A stretch of 59,426 nt of DNA from NCBI RefSeq assembly GCF_018614195.1, contig NZ_JAGGOT010000057.1, positions 1 to 59,426 of the forward strand, read 5' to 3'. A program made the translations under genes and the position numbers. Source of the stretch: Streptomyces sp. ISL-43. GTDB taxonomy: Bacteria; Actinomycetota; Actinomycetes; Streptomycetales; Streptomycetaceae. Each line of letters begins with the position of its first letter. Positions within the stretch are counted from its first letter, which is position 1. Shown one piece after another: positions 22,682 through 31,446 of the stretch. The notes beneath the pieces were generated by a model. That model was given only the letters and a program-made list of their open reading frames with translations. It made no database searches and was not told the origin of the DNA.

Positions 22682-23227
22682 TCACCCGCAGCGGTCCTCC
22701 CGCTCGTGCACCAGCTCGACCAGCTCGGCCGCCAGCGCCTTCACCGCCGCCAGCCCGTCCAGCCCCCACCGCCTCGGCACCACGTCCACCGCGCACACCG
22801 TCCCCAGGACGATCCCGCGCCGGTCGGTCACCGGCGCGCCGGCGTAGGAGCGCACTCCGCTCTCGTCCACGACGGCATTGCCCGCGAAGCGCGCGAAGTC
22901 CCGTACGTCCTCCAGGACCAGCGCCCGCCGCCGCACCACCACGTGCGGGCAGTAGCCGCGATCGCGGGCGAGCACCCGCGCCGGGTAGCCGCTCGCCGGG
23001 GCGTCGGGCGCGTGGTGCAGGCCGGCGAAGAACTGGCGTTCCTCGCTGATGAAGTTGACCCCGGCGTACGGCGCGTCCAGCGCGTCCGCGACCCGTCGCG
23101 CGAAGGCGTCGAGCTCGCCGTCCGCCCGCTCCCCCAGGCCCAGTTCACGCAGCCGCACCACGCGCGCGGGCGCCTCCCGGTCCACTGGTGTGAGCAGCAG
23201 GTGCCCGGTCGATTCGTAGTAGGTCAT
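22682..23227 (-). CDS. GAF-domain protein of the conservon
   Basis: ATG 23227 follows GGGGGAGACACC; the longer frame upstream overlaps cvnD and is not used. The product has 181 residues and is essentially one GAF domain (about 35-175): APYAGVNFISEERQFFAGLH, DRGYCPHVVVRRRALVLEDV, VRSYAGAPVTDRRGIVLGTV and a final ALAAELVELV. GAF domains bind small ligands or haem-like cofactors, but the ligand here is unknown. The gene lies 20 bp after cvnD on the same strand, so it is probably the fifth gene of the conservon and may feed a signal to it. Confidence 0.82.
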   Translation of the reverse strand: MTYYESTGHLLLTPVDREAPARVVRLRELGLGERADGELDAFARRVADALDAPYAGVNFISEERQFFAGLHHAPDAPASGYPARVLARDRGYCPHVVVRRRALVLEDVRDFARFAGNAVVDESGVRSYAGAPVTDRRGIVLGTVCAVDVVPRRWGLDGLAAVKALAAELVELVHEREDRCG

Positions 23228-23247
23228 GGTGTCTCCCCCGAATCCCG

Positions 23248-23865
23248 TTACTCCGAATACTTCACAGATTTCCCGCGTGCCGAAGGCTCCGCCGCCGACA
23301 GCAGGTGGTGGACGAGGGCGGCCAGCGCCCCCGTGCCGGAGCTCGGCAGCCGCGCGTCGCACCGTACGACGGGCACGTCCGGCCCGAGCCCCACCGCTTC
23401 CCGCACCTCGTCGGCGGCGTAGCGGTGTCCGCCGTCGAACTCGTTGACGGCGAGGACGAAGCCGATCCCGCGCCGCTCGAAGAAGTCCACGGCGGGGAAG
23501 CAGTCGGCGAGGCGGCGCGTGTCGGCGAGCACCACCGCCCCCAGCGCGCCCGCGCACAGCTCCTCCCACAGGAACCAGAAGCGCTCCTGGCCGGGCGTGC
23601 CGAAGAGGTAGAGCACGTGCCGCTCGTCCAGCGTGATGCGGCCGAAGTCCAGCGCCACGGTCGTGGACGTCTTCGCCTCGACCCCGTCCAGCGGGTCGGC
23701 GGCCTCGCTCAGCCCGCTCAGCAGCTCCTCCGTGCTCAACGGTTCGATCTCGCTCACCGCGCCCACGAAGGTGGTCTTGCCCGCCCCGAAACCGCCCGCG
23801 ACCAGGATCTTCAAGGTCGCGGGGGCCACGTGGGCGGGGGTCTCAGAGCCTCTTGCGCAAGCCAT
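23248..23865 (-). CDS. cvnD: Conservon GTP-binding protein CvnD
   Basis: The product has 205 residues of the MglA/Ras-like bacterial GTPase type. P-loop ILVAGGFGAGKTTFVGAVSE, the switch II region LDFGRITLDERHVLYLFGTPGQERFWFLWEEL and the AVNEFDGG segment in place of NKxD are all typical of Cvn proteins. ATG 23865 is used because it gives the usual short N terminus; the start overlaps cvnC by 23 bp. It forms a signalling complex with CvnA-C at the membrane, as shown for S. coelicolor Cvn9. Confidence 0.88.
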   Translation of the reverse strand: MACARGSETPAHVAPATLKILVAGGFGAGKTTFVGAVSEIEPLSTEELLSGLSEAADPLDGVEAKTSTTVALDFGRITLDERHVLYLFGTPGQERFWFLWEELCAGALGAVVLADTRRLADCFPAVDFFERRGIGFVLAVNEFDGGHRYAADEVREAVGLGPDVPVVRCDARLPSSGTGALAALVHHLLSAAEPSARGKSVKYSE

Positions 23866-24268
23866 CGAGCACCGCCCGGAGCAGGGATTGGTCATCGTCG
23901 GCGAACGCGCCGGCGGCCGGGCTCGGGAAGCGCGGCGCCCGCACCGTCACGGCCGCGTGTTCCATCAGGTCGGACAGGAGCACCTTGACCACCACCGCGG
24001 GCAGTCGCAGCTGTCCCGCCACCTCGGCGACGGTGACCGCCGCCGCGCCGGCGCACAGGCGCAGCGCGAGAGCGTGCTCGGCGCCCAGCGGTCCGCGCGG
24101 GCGTACGCCGGTGGCCGTCACCAGCGACAGCAGGTCGAGCGCGACGGCCGGGCGTGTCCGCCCGCCGCTCGCCGTGTAGGGGCGCATCACGCGGCCCGCC
24201 GAATCGTCCAGCCACGGTGTGTCACGCGGCGCCCCCGGTGCCGTTGCCCCCCTCGCCCGGGCCCTCAT
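23843..24268 (-). CDS. cvnC: Conservon DUF742 protein CvnC
   Basis: The product has 141 residues. The signature DUF742 sequence is present: WLDDSAGRVMRPYTASGGRT, DLLSLVTATG, ALRLCAGAAAVTVAEVAGQL (a winged-helix-like region) and LPAVVVKVLLSDLMEHAAVTVR, ending LLRAVLDGLRKRL. ATG 24268 overlaps the cvnB stop by 4 bp, a usual feature of conservons. A later ATG (24187) would remove the conserved N terminus. Confidence 0.88.
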   Translation of the reverse strand: MRARARGATAPGAPRDTPWLDDSAGRVMRPYTASGGRTRPAVALDLLSLVTATGVRPRGPLGAEHALALRLCAGAAAVTVAEVAGQLRLPAVVVKVLLSDLMEHAAVTVRAPRFPSPAAGAFADDDQSLLRAVLDGLRKRL

Positions 24269-24696
24269 CGCTCCGCGTCGGCGGCGGGCCGCCTCGGCGG
24301 GGCCGCCAGGTACGGGCGCACGCTCTTGACCAGCATCGCCATCTCGTAGCCGAGTACGCCCGCGTCGGCCTCCCGGTCCGCCAAGACGGCGAGGCAGGTG
24401 CCCGATCCGGCCGCCGACACGAAGACGAGGGCCGTGTCGAGCTCGACCACCACCTGGCGGACCTCGGCGCCGTCCGCGAACCGGGACCCGGCGCTGCGCC
24501 CCAGCGAGTACAGCCCGGAGGCGAGCGCGGCCAGGTGGTCGGCGCTGTCGGCGTCGAGCCCGTGCACGCACGTGACGAGCCCGTCGGCGGTCAGCAGCAC
24601 CGCGCTGCGCGTGTACGGCACCCGCTGGACCAGGCCGCTGAGCAGCCAGTCGAGATCCGAGAGCCGACTGGTCGTGGTCGCCACTTCGCCGCCCAT
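24265..24696 (-). CDS. cvnB: Conservon roadblock/LC7 protein CvnB
   Basis: The product has 143 residues of the roadblock/LC7 family, which acts as a GTPase partner. SDLDWLLSGLVQRVPYTRSAVLLTADGLVTC, LASGLYSLGRSAGSRFADGA and FVSAAGSGTCLAVLADREADAGVLGYEMAMLV are characteristic. ATG 24696 has AAGGAG nine bases upstream. It lies between cvnA and cvnC with a 38-bp gap to cvnA and a 4-bp overlap with cvnC. Confidence 0.92.
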   Translation of the reverse strand: MGGEVATTTSRLSDLDWLLSGLVQRVPYTRSAVLLTADGLVTCVHGLDADSADHLAALASGLYSLGRSAGSRFADGAEVRQVVVELDTALVFVSAAGSGTCLAVLADREADAGVLGYEMAMLVKSVRPYLAAPPRRPAADAER

Positions 24697-24734
24697 GGGG
24701 GTGCGCTCCTTAGCTTTCGGGTGAGAGGCCGGGG

Positions 24735-26549
24735 TCACGTCTGGTGCTCCGACTGGGCGAGGCCGAAGCCCCGTTGGAAGGCGGCCATCAGGCCGGGGTC
24801 GTGCACGGGCTGCTCCGCGCGCACGTCCTCGGCCGGCCGGGGTACGGGTGCTTCGCGCAGCTGGTGCGCGAGGTGCTGCTGGGCGCGGCGCCGGGGCAGC
24901 GGCGGCCGCTCCTCGCCGACCCGGGCGGCCGGCACGGACACGGTCACCGGCGCGACCCTGGTCACCGGCGCCCGCACCGTCACCGGCTCGGCCACCGTCA
25001 CCGACGCCCGCACCGTCACCGGCTCGGCCACCGTCACCGGCCCGCGCACCGTCACTGGCTCGGGCGCGGCCATGGGCGCCGGCACGGGTACGGCCGCGGG
25101 CGCCGGCGCGGTCACCGGCACGGCCACGGCCATCGGGGCCGTCACGGCTTCCGCGGCTTCCGCGGCAACCGATGTCGTACGGGGCACGGCGCCCGGGACG
25201 CCAACGGCCCATCCCGGCACGGCCGGTGGAGCGCAGGAAGACTCCGCTCCGGGCAGGCTCACGCGCACGGGCTCCAGAGGCGGCGCGCCCGCCCCCTCAC
25301 CGGTCCCCCACGCGGTGGCCCTGGACCCGCCCAGGGCGTCGGCCGCGCTCGGCGCCTCCGCCCCCAACAGCTCCTGCGGCAGGACGAGTACGGCGAGCAC
25401 GCCCCCGTAGATGTTGGACTTGAGCTCGACGGCGATCCCGTGCCGGCGGGCCAGCGCCGAGACGACGAACAGGCCGATCCGCCCGTCCGCCAGCAGGTGC
25501 CGGACGCTGATCTGGTCGGGGTCGCCGAGCAGGGCGTTCATCCGGTGGGCCTCCTCGGACGGCATGCCGAGGCCCCGGTCCTCCACCTCGACCGCGATCC
25601 CGGCCGTGACCCGCTCCGCGCGCACCACGACGTCGGTGTCGGGGGCGGAGAACACCGTGGCGTTCTCGACGAGTTCGGCCAGCAGGTGCACGACGTCGGC
25701 GACGGCGTGGCCCCGTACCGTGCCGCCCGCCGGGGGCACCACCTTGACCCGGGTGTACTGCTCGACCTCCGCGACCGAGGAGCGCAGCACCTCGCTCAGG
25801 TCGATGGGCCGGGTCCACTGGCGGCGCGAGGCGGCGCCGCCGAGGACCGCGAGGTTCTCGGCGTGCCGGCGGATCCGGGTGGCGAGGTGGTCGACGTGGA
25901 AGAGCTCCTTGAGCAGGTCCGGGTCCTCGACCGTGTCCTCCAGGTCGTCCAGCAGCGAGATCTCGCGGTGCACGAGGGACTGGAGGCGGCGCGCCAGGTT
26001 GACGAAGACCTCGACCTTGCGGTCGCTGTCGGAGGGTGCGACCGGGCCGCCGAGGCGGACCAGGGTCGCGTGGGCCTGTTCGCGGGCTCCGCGCAACTCC
26101 TGGGAGAGCAGCCAGAACTCGTCCACTCCCGCCTCCGAGCCGAAGGACGGCCCGGTCGGTCCGCCGCGCACCGGGAGGGCGGGCAGCTCGCCGCGCTCCA
26201 GCCGGTCGGCGGCGGTGCGCAGCTCCTGGCGGCCGCGCACGCTGGAGCGGCGCAGTGACTCGCAGCGGTCCCGGACGGTCTTGCCGGCGCGCTGGGCCCC
26301 GAGCAGGGCGGCCGCGAGCGCTCCGATGACGAGCAGGGCGCAGCCGGTGAGCACCGGCCACAGCCGGGCGTCCCGGGCACCCGCGCCGCCGCCGAGCTGA
26401 AGCGTGAAGATCACCGCGGCGGCGCCGCTGAGCCCGGCGGCGAGGGTGGGCAGTACGGCGGCACGGACCAGCTGGGGACGTATCTGCCGGCTTGGACCGG
26501 TCACGGCGTGTCTCGACGGGGAGTGGCGGGCGGCGCGGAGTCCGGACAT
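24735..26549 (-). CDS. cvnA: Conservon sensor-kinase-like protein CvnA
   Basis: The product has 604 residues. Two hydrophobic helices (about 33-52 and 65-86) anchor it. A coiled linker follows, with the region LVHREISLLDDLEDTVEDPDLLKELFHVDHLATRIRRHAENL where a kinase dimerisation helix would be. The GHKL ATPase domain follows: HLLAELVENATVFSAPDTDV (N box), VEDRGLGMP (G1) and GRIGLFVVSALARRHGIAVEL (G2). The usual phosphorylated His is in HREISLL. The C-terminal tail, about 390-604, is low-complexity, with repeated PVTVAEPVTVRA-like segments. It leads the cvnA-B-C-D operon. Confidence 0.9.
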   Translation of the reverse strand: MSGLRAARHSPSRHAVTGPSRQIRPQLVRAAVLPTLAAGLSGAAAVIFTLQLGGGAGARDARLWPVLTGCALLVIGALAAALLGAQRAGKTVRDRCESLRRSSVRGRQELRTAADRLERGELPALPVRGGPTGPSFGSEAGVDEFWLLSQELRGAREQAHATLVRLGGPVAPSDSDRKVEVFVNLARRLQSLVHREISLLDDLEDTVEDPDLLKELFHVDHLATRIRRHAENLAVLGGAASRRQWTRPIDLSEVLRSSVAEVEQYTRVKVVPPAGGTVRGHAVADVVHLLAELVENATVFSAPDTDVVVRAERVTAGIAVEVEDRGLGMPSEEAHRMNALLGDPDQISVRHLLADGRIGLFVVSALARRHGIAVELKSNIYGGVLAVLVLPQELLGAEAPSAADALGGSRATAWGTGEGAGAPPLEPVRVSLPGAESSCAPPAVPGWAVGVPGAVPRTTSVAAEAAEAVTAPMAVAVPVTAPAPAAVPVPAPMAAPEPVTVRGPVTVAEPVTVRASVTVAEPVTVRAPVTRVAPVTVSVPAARVGEERPPLPRRRAQQHLAHQLREAPVPRPAEDVRAEQPVHDPGLMAAFQRGFGLAQSEHQT

Positions 26550-26793
26550 CGGCGTCCTCGGTCAGTGGGGCCCGGCCCCCGGGCGTCCCGGGATCCGGTG
26601 TTGATCACCGGATACCCACGCTAGACCGCGCGCTCCCGCCGAGGGCGGGCAGTTGGGGAACTTCGCCCGGGTGCTTCCCGCTCCCGATGGAGCGCTCGCA
26701 CGAAAGCCCGAATGCGCCGGGAGCGCATACGCCCGCCCACCCGGGTCGCACACCACCCGCCCCCGACGCCCCACGCTCCCCGCCGGCCCCGCC

Positions 26794-26818
26794 GGGTGCC
26801 CTGGGAGGGACGGCACCC
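26794..26818 (-). terminator. Hairpin downstream of the MBL-fold gene
   Basis: GGGTGCC (26794-26800) pairs with GGCACCC (26812-26818). It lies 12 bp past the stop of the leftward MBL gene and before the cvnA promoter region (26550-26829, which shows nothing else certain). There is no T-run. Confidence 0.4.
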
Positions 26819-26829
26819 CGCGGCGGCCA

Positions 26830-28050
26830 CTACGAACCGACGGCCTCCGGCTCCTCACGCGTCTCGCCGCGCGCGCGCCCGGCCACGACGGGCAGTCCGG
26901 CCGCGCCGACCGGCGCAACCGCCGCGGGCGGCAGGTGCGCGCCACCGGCCACGAACGGCCGCCACCAGGGCGAGCTCGGCGCGTCGGCCGCGCCCGGCTC
27001 GAACGGCTGCCCCGGAACCGGCAGCGCGATCGCCGCCCCGGCCCCCTCGGCCGCGGCCACCGTGCCCTCGCCGGGCTCGTCCCACGGGTGGGGGGCCAGG
27101 TTGAAGGTGCCCCAGTGGATCGGCAGCATCGTGCCGTGCGGGGTGCCGCCCTGGAGGTCGAGGTGGGCGCGCATGCCCTCCTCCGGCGTCATGTGGATGT
27201 CGGGCCAGTACTCGCTGTACGCGCCGATCTGGATCATCGTCGCGTCGAAGGGCCCGTGCGCGGCGCCGATCTCCCCGAACCCGGGGAAGTACCCCGTGTC
27301 CCCGCTGTGGAACACCCGGTGCTCGTCCCCCGCGACGACCCACGACGCCCAGAGGGTGAACTGCTGGTTGCGCAGGCCGCGGCCGCAGAAGTGACGGGCC
27401 GGGGTGGCCGTGAGCGAGAGCCCGGCGACCTTGGTGGTCTCGTTCCAGTCGAGCTCGCGCAGCCGGTCCGCCGCGACGCCCCAGCGCTCCAGGTGCGCGC
27501 CGACGCCGAGCGGCACGGCGAAGATCGTGTCCGTACCGGCCAGCTCCTTGATGGTCGGCAGGTCGAGGTGGTCGTAGTGGTCGTGCGAGATCACCACGAC
27601 GTCGACCTCGCCCAGCGAGGCCAGAGGGACCGGCACCGGATGCAGCCGCTTGGGCCCGGCGAAGGGGAAGGGGGAGCACCGCTCGCCCCAGACCGGATCG
27701 AAGAGCACCCGGCGCCCGTCGATCTCGACGAGCACGCTGGAGTGCCCCATCCAGGTCAGCCGCAACCCGCCGGCCGGCGGCTTCGCCAGCTCGGCGAGCG
27801 TCGTCGGGTAGACGGGGATGGGGGCGCCGGGGTTGCGCCGGAGCCGCTGCTCCTTGTGGAAGTAGATCTTGGCGAACTCCGCCATCGACCCGGAGGGCCT
27901 GGTCCGGGCCCCGACCGGATTCTGGAACACGCCGTCGGCGAAGTTCGGCGAACGCCGGATCCGCTCCAGCCGGGCACCGGACGGGTCCGCGCCGAAGGCT
28001 TCGGGCCGCAGGGCGCGCAGCCGTGGACGCAAGGGACGGGAGCCGGTCAA
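26830..28050 (-). CDS. MBL-fold hydrolase (NAPE-PLD-like)
   Basis: The product has 406 residues. The start is TTG 28050 because GGAGG lies at good spacing in CCAGGAGGCGCC; the longer open frame to 28206 lacks an RBS. The beta-lactamase-fold motif VVISHDHYDHLD holds the HxHxDH metal ligands, preceded by TWMGHSSVLVEIDGRRVLFD. FHSGDTGYFPGF and MLPIHWGTFNLA supply further ligands (Asp and His). This matches NAPE-PLD-type/L-ascorbate-6-phosphate-lactonase-like hydrolases that act on lipid phosphoesters or similar bonds. There is no signal peptide. It is followed at 28220 by a SGNH hydrolase on the same strand. Confidence 0.85.
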   Translation of the reverse strand: MTGSRPLRPRLRALRPEAFGADPSGARLERIRRSPNFADGVFQNPVGARTRPSGSMAEFAKIYFHKEQRLRRNPGAPIPVYPTTLAELAKPPAGGLRLTWMGHSSVLVEIDGRRVLFDPVWGERCSPFPFAGPKRLHPVPVPLASLGEVDVVVISHDHYDHLDLPTIKELAGTDTIFAVPLGVGAHLERWGVAADRLRELDWNETTKVAGLSLTATPARHFCGRGLRNQQFTLWASWVVAGDEHRVFHSGDTGYFPGFGEIGAAHGPFDATMIQIGAYSEYWPDIHMTPEEGMRAHLDLQGGTPHGTMLPIHWGTFNLAPHPWDEPGEGTVAAAEGAGAAIALPVPGQPFEPGAADAPSSPWWRPFVAGGAHLPPAAVAPVGAAGLPVVAGRARGETREEPEAVGS

Positions 28051-28219
28051 GGCGCCTCCTGGGTGGGGTGCGGGCAGGGCGTTCTCATCGGTTACCACCT
28101 TCCCAACGCGTGGCGCTCCCGAAGGATTCCGCTCCGCGCTCCCCAAGGGTTCCGTTTCGCGCCCCCGAGGCCGCCCCGCCCCTCGCGCCCGACCGCTCCC
28201 GTCCACTCCTACGGCACTC

Positions 28220-29005
28220 CTACAGCGGCAGCAGGTCCGGCCGCTTCGCCTCGACGTGGTCGCCCGAGGACTCGCCGCGCAGCCGACGTCCGATCCACGG
28301 CACCAGGTACTCGCGCGCCCACTGGATGTTGTCCCGGGTCACGTCCACGGACCCGCGCGGCCGCAGCGGCGGCCACGGCTGGTCGGGGTCGGCGGGTACC
28401 TCCAGGCCGAGCACCTGCGCGGCGCGCAGCGCGACCCGTGTGTGCCCCTCGGGCGAGAGGTGCAGCCGGTCGGCGTCCCAGGCCCGCCGGTCCTGTACGG
28501 ACTTCAGCGACCAGAGGTCGAGCACCGGGCAGCCGTACCGGTCCGCGATGGAGTGGACGTGCGCGCTGAACGTCGCGATCTTGCCCCGGATGTGCTTGAG
28601 GACCGGCACGTCCCGCGTGTCGAAGCCGGTGGTGATCACGACCAGGCCGACCGATCCGGTGAGGTCGCGCACGGCCGCCTCGTACCGTTCGGCCACGGCG
28701 TCCGGGTCGCTGCCGGGCCGGATGATGTCGTTGCCGCCCGCGCAGAAGGTCACCAGGTCCGGTGCGAGCTCCTTGGCCCGGGGGACCTGCTCGGCCACGA
28801 TCTGGTCCAGGAGGCGGCCGCGCACGGCCAGGTTCGCGTACCGGAAGTCGTGCTCGTCGCGCTGATCGGCCAGGAGTACGGCCAGCCGGTCCGCCCATCC
28901 AAGAAACGTTTCCCCGGGTCCCGGGTCCCCAACGCCCTCGGTAAAGCTGTCCCCGATCGCCGCGTACGAGCCGATGGTCTTGAGTGTCGTCGTCGTCGCT
29001 GCCAC
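28220..29005 (-). CDS. SGNH/GDSL-family hydrolase
   Basis: The product has 261 residues. Block I SYAAIGDSFTEGVGDPGPGE has the nucleophile Ser. Block III is TFCAGGNDIIRP, and the catalytic Asp and His are in WDADRLHLSPEGH. I use GTG 29005 (VAATTTTLKTIGSY), which gives the usual length. An in-frame GTG at 29035 is possible. There is no signal peptide. Family members are esterases or lipases; the substrate is unknown. It lies 170 bp upstream of the MBL-fold gene on the same strand. Confidence 0.87.
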   Translation of the reverse strand: MAATTTTLKTIGSYAAIGDSFTEGVGDPGPGETFLGWADRLAVLLADQRDEHDFRYANLAVRGRLLDQIVAEQVPRAKELAPDLVTFCAGGNDIIRPGSDPDAVAERYEAAVRDLTGSVGLVVITTGFDTRDVPVLKHIRGKIATFSAHVHSIADRYGCPVLDLWSLKSVQDRRAWDADRLHLSPEGHTRVALRAAQVLGLEVPADPDQPWPPLRPRGSVDVTRDNIQWAREYLVPWIGRRLRGESSGDHVEAKRPDLLPL

Positions 29006-29151
29006 GGGACCACATCTTTCACCCCGGCCCACCACCTACGCGACCGTAGCCACGGACTTACGGACCGTGATCTTCACCACCCGTCAGATCAGGAATAAAG
29101 GAGCGACGTCGGCGGGGCCGCGACCCCCCTTCGGTCCCGGCCCCGCCGACG

Positions 29152-30303
29152 TCAGACGAGCAGCCGGGTCTCGGCGCTCGGCAGCTTGCCCCACCAGTGG
29201 CCGTACCGCCGGTAGACCTCCGGGTCGCGGTCGGCGAGGAAGGCCGTCAGCGACCGGGCCTCGGCTGCGATCCGCTCCCAGACCTCCTCCGGCAGCGGGT
29301 GGAAGGCCGTCGCCTCCACACCCCCTTCCGCCGGGCGCCACACGCCGGCGACGTACCCGTCGACCAGCAGGGTCGCCAGCGTGTCGCCGTTCACCCGGGT
29401 GACCAGCCCCCGGTACCGCGGCGGGATGACCCGACCGCGGTCGGAGTAGGCCAGCAGGATGCTGTCCCACATGGCCATCAGCCGGGGCGGCGCCGGCGTG
29501 TCCCCGTCCGGCAGGGGCCCGCCGGGGACGTCGAACAGCTCCTCGCCGGCCGGGCCTTCCAGCCGCTGGAGGGCCCCGGAGAGCTCGGCGTCGCGGAGCG
29601 CCTTCCTGACCCTGGCCCGCTGGACCAGCGAGAACTGCGCCACGTCCGCCGCCGACGCCGGCCCGAAACCCTCCAGGTAGCGCACGACGAGCGTCCGCAG
29701 GGACTCTTCCGAGGCCTCCGGATTCGCCGGCACCGCCCGCGTCGTCCCGTACCGGGACGCGATGTACGAGGGACGCTCACCGAAGGACCACGGCGGCGCG
29801 GTGGGCGCGTGCAGCAGTGGCGCGTACTGCCTCAGCCCCCACCACGCTCCGGGCTTCGGCGGCGCGCCCAGCCGCCGCTCCAGCCACTCCTGGCACTCCG
29901 CGGCCGTACGGGGCCGGTCGGCGAAGGCCAGCAGTTCCGGCACCAGCGCGTCGGCGTCCTCGGCGGTCAGCCCCGACACCGTGAACCGCTCGCCCAGCCG
30001 GGCCGCCCGCACGCCCGGCTGTACCGCCTCCCGGAAGGCCGGGAAGTCGTCGGCGTGTACGGCGTGCAGCGTGATCCGCATCAAGGTCGACTTGACGACT
30101 TCATGGCCGGTGAAAGCGGCGTCGAGGGTGGCCGGGTCGAAGTCCGCGAGCCGGTTCCACAGGGCGAGGTACGGCGAGGCGGCCTGCTGCGCCTGCAGCG
30201 CGACCACCCGCCGGACCCCGTCGGTGACACCGAGCGCCTCACGCCCGAGCAGCAACTGCCGTGCGAGCGTGGAGCGGTTGAGCTCCCTTGCCGTGACCCT
30301 CAT
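29152..30303 (-). CDS. Winged-helix DNA-binding domain protein (HTH_42 / YcaQ-like)
   Basis: The product has 383 residues and matches the winged-helix DNA-binding family that includes the interstrand-crosslink glycosylase AlkX/YcaQ. It has LNRSTLARQLLLGREALGVT, VVALQAQQAASPYLALWNRL, STLMRITLHAVHADDFPAF, YLEGFGPASAADVAQFSLVQ and a final VDGYVAGVWR. Function may be DNA repair, but the catalytic QxQ-type element seen in YcaQ (here LQAQQAAS) has to be confirmed by alignment. The start ATG gives MRVTARELNRS. It stands alone between the SGNH gene and the M23 peptidase gene. Confidence 0.85.
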   Translation of the reverse strand: MRVTARELNRSTLARQLLLGREALGVTDGVRRVVALQAQQAASPYLALWNRLADFDPATLDAAFTGHEVVKSTLMRITLHAVHADDFPAFREAVQPGVRAARLGERFTVSGLTAEDADALVPELLAFADRPRTAAECQEWLERRLGAPPKPGAWWGLRQYAPLLHAPTAPPWSFGERPSYIASRYGTTRAVPANPEASEESLRTLVVRYLEGFGPASAADVAQFSLVQRARVRKALRDAELSGALQRLEGPAGEELFDVPGGPLPDGDTPAPPRLMAMWDSILLAYSDRGRVIPPRYRGLVTRVNGDTLATLLVDGYVAGVWRPAEGGVEATAFHPLPEEVWERIAAEARSLTAFLADRDPEVYRRYGHWWGKLPSAETRLLV

Positions 30304-30408
30304 GCCGTGAACCCCGTCCCGTGGCCGCCTCGTCCCCCGCCTCGTGAACCGGCGGCGACGGCGTCCACGATTGACCGGACGGGCAGCCTAACCCGCAGGC
30401 CGGCAGGG

Positions 30409-31446
30409 TCAGATGCTGACGCCCTTCGACCGCAGGTAGGCCAGCGGGTCGATGTCCGAGCCGTACGACGGCCCCGTGCGGATCTCGAAGTGGAGGTGCG
30501 GGCCGGTCACGTTGCCGGTGGAGCCGGAGAGGCCGACGCGCTGTCCGGCGGTGACGCTCTGGCCGGTCGAGACGGAGAGCTGGGAGAGGTGCGCGTACTG
30601 GCTGTACTTGCCGTCGGCGTGCTGGATGACGACCTCGTTGCCGTACGCGCCGCCCCAGCCGGCGGAGACGACGGTGCCCGCGCCGACCGCCTTGACGGTG
30701 GAGCCGGTGCTCGCGAAGAAGTCGACACCGGTGTGGTAGCCGCTGGACCACATGGAGCCGGCGATCTTGTACGCGGTGGAGGGGCCACCGCTGACCGGGG
30801 CGACGAATCCGGCGGAGGCGGGCGCGGCCTGCTGCTGCTTGGCGGGGGCCTTGGGGGCGGGCGCCGCCGGGGCCTCGGCCTCGCCGGACGCGCCCTCGTC
30901 GGAGCCGCCCTCGTCCGAGCCGCCGTCGAAGACGGCCTCGTCGGCAGCGGACTCGTCGGCGGCCACGTCCTCGGAGCCGTCGGCGGAGGAGTCCGCGGAG
31001 CCGGCGGAGTCGGCGGACTGCTCGACCGGCGCGGACGCGCGGCTCGGAGCGGTCCGGGCAGCGCCCTTCGCGCCGAGCGTGAGCTTGAGGCCCGGGTGGA
31101 TCAGCGACGGGTTCGAGCCGACGGCCTCGCGGTTGTCCGCGTAGAGCCGCTCCCAGCCACCGCTGAGGTGCTGGCGCTCGGCGATCTTGGAGAGGTAGTC
31201 CCCGGGCACCACCGTGTAGACGGTGGGGGCGGCCTGCGGGGCGCTGGGCGCGGCCTGGAGCGAGGCCGGAACCTGCGGAGCCTGGACCGGCACGGCGGCG
31301 GGCGCGGCGGCCGGGGCACCGGCCGCGTGGGCGCCGGTGGCTCCGAGCAGCGGAAGCGCGAGGGCCGCGCCACCGGTGCCGGCGGCGGCGAAACCGCGGG
31401 ATATCGAGCGGGACTTCGGACGGCGGTGCTTACCCGTTGCAGGCAT
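30409..31446 (-). CDS. Secreted LysM-M23 peptidase (cell-wall endopeptidase)
   Basis: The product has 345 residues. The N-terminal signal sequence is basic, then hydrophobic (RGFAAAGTGGAALALPLLGATGAHAAG), with a cleavage site after AHA. A LysM domain follows (TVYTVVPGDYLSKIAERQHL..., about 75-125), then an acidic Asp/Ser-rich linker (about 140-220). The M23 domain is near the C terminus: GYHTGVDFFASTGSTVKAVG gives the H and D zinc ligands, and GPHLHFEIR the HxH ligand. It probably cuts peptidoglycan cross-links. GGAGAGGAATTCGAC precedes the ATG. A c-di-AMP riboswitch in the leader (31462-31620) controls it. Confidence 0.93.
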   Translation of the reverse strand: MPATGKHRRPKSRSISRGFAAAGTGGAALALPLLGATGAHAAGAPAAAPAAVPVQAPQVPASLQAAPSAPQAAPTVYTVVPGDYLSKIAERQHLSGGWERLYADNREAVGSNPSLIHPGLKLTLGAKGAARTAPSRASAPVEQSADSAGSADSSADGSEDVAADESAADEAVFDGGSDEGGSDEGASGEAEAPAAPAPKAPAKQQQAAPASAGFVAPVSGGPSTAYKIAGSMWSSGYHTGVDFFASTGSTVKAVGAGTVVSAGWGGAYGNEVVIQHADGKYSQYAHLSQLSVSTGQSVTAGQRVGLSGSTGNVTGPHLHFEIRTGPSYGSDIDPLAYLRSKGVSI

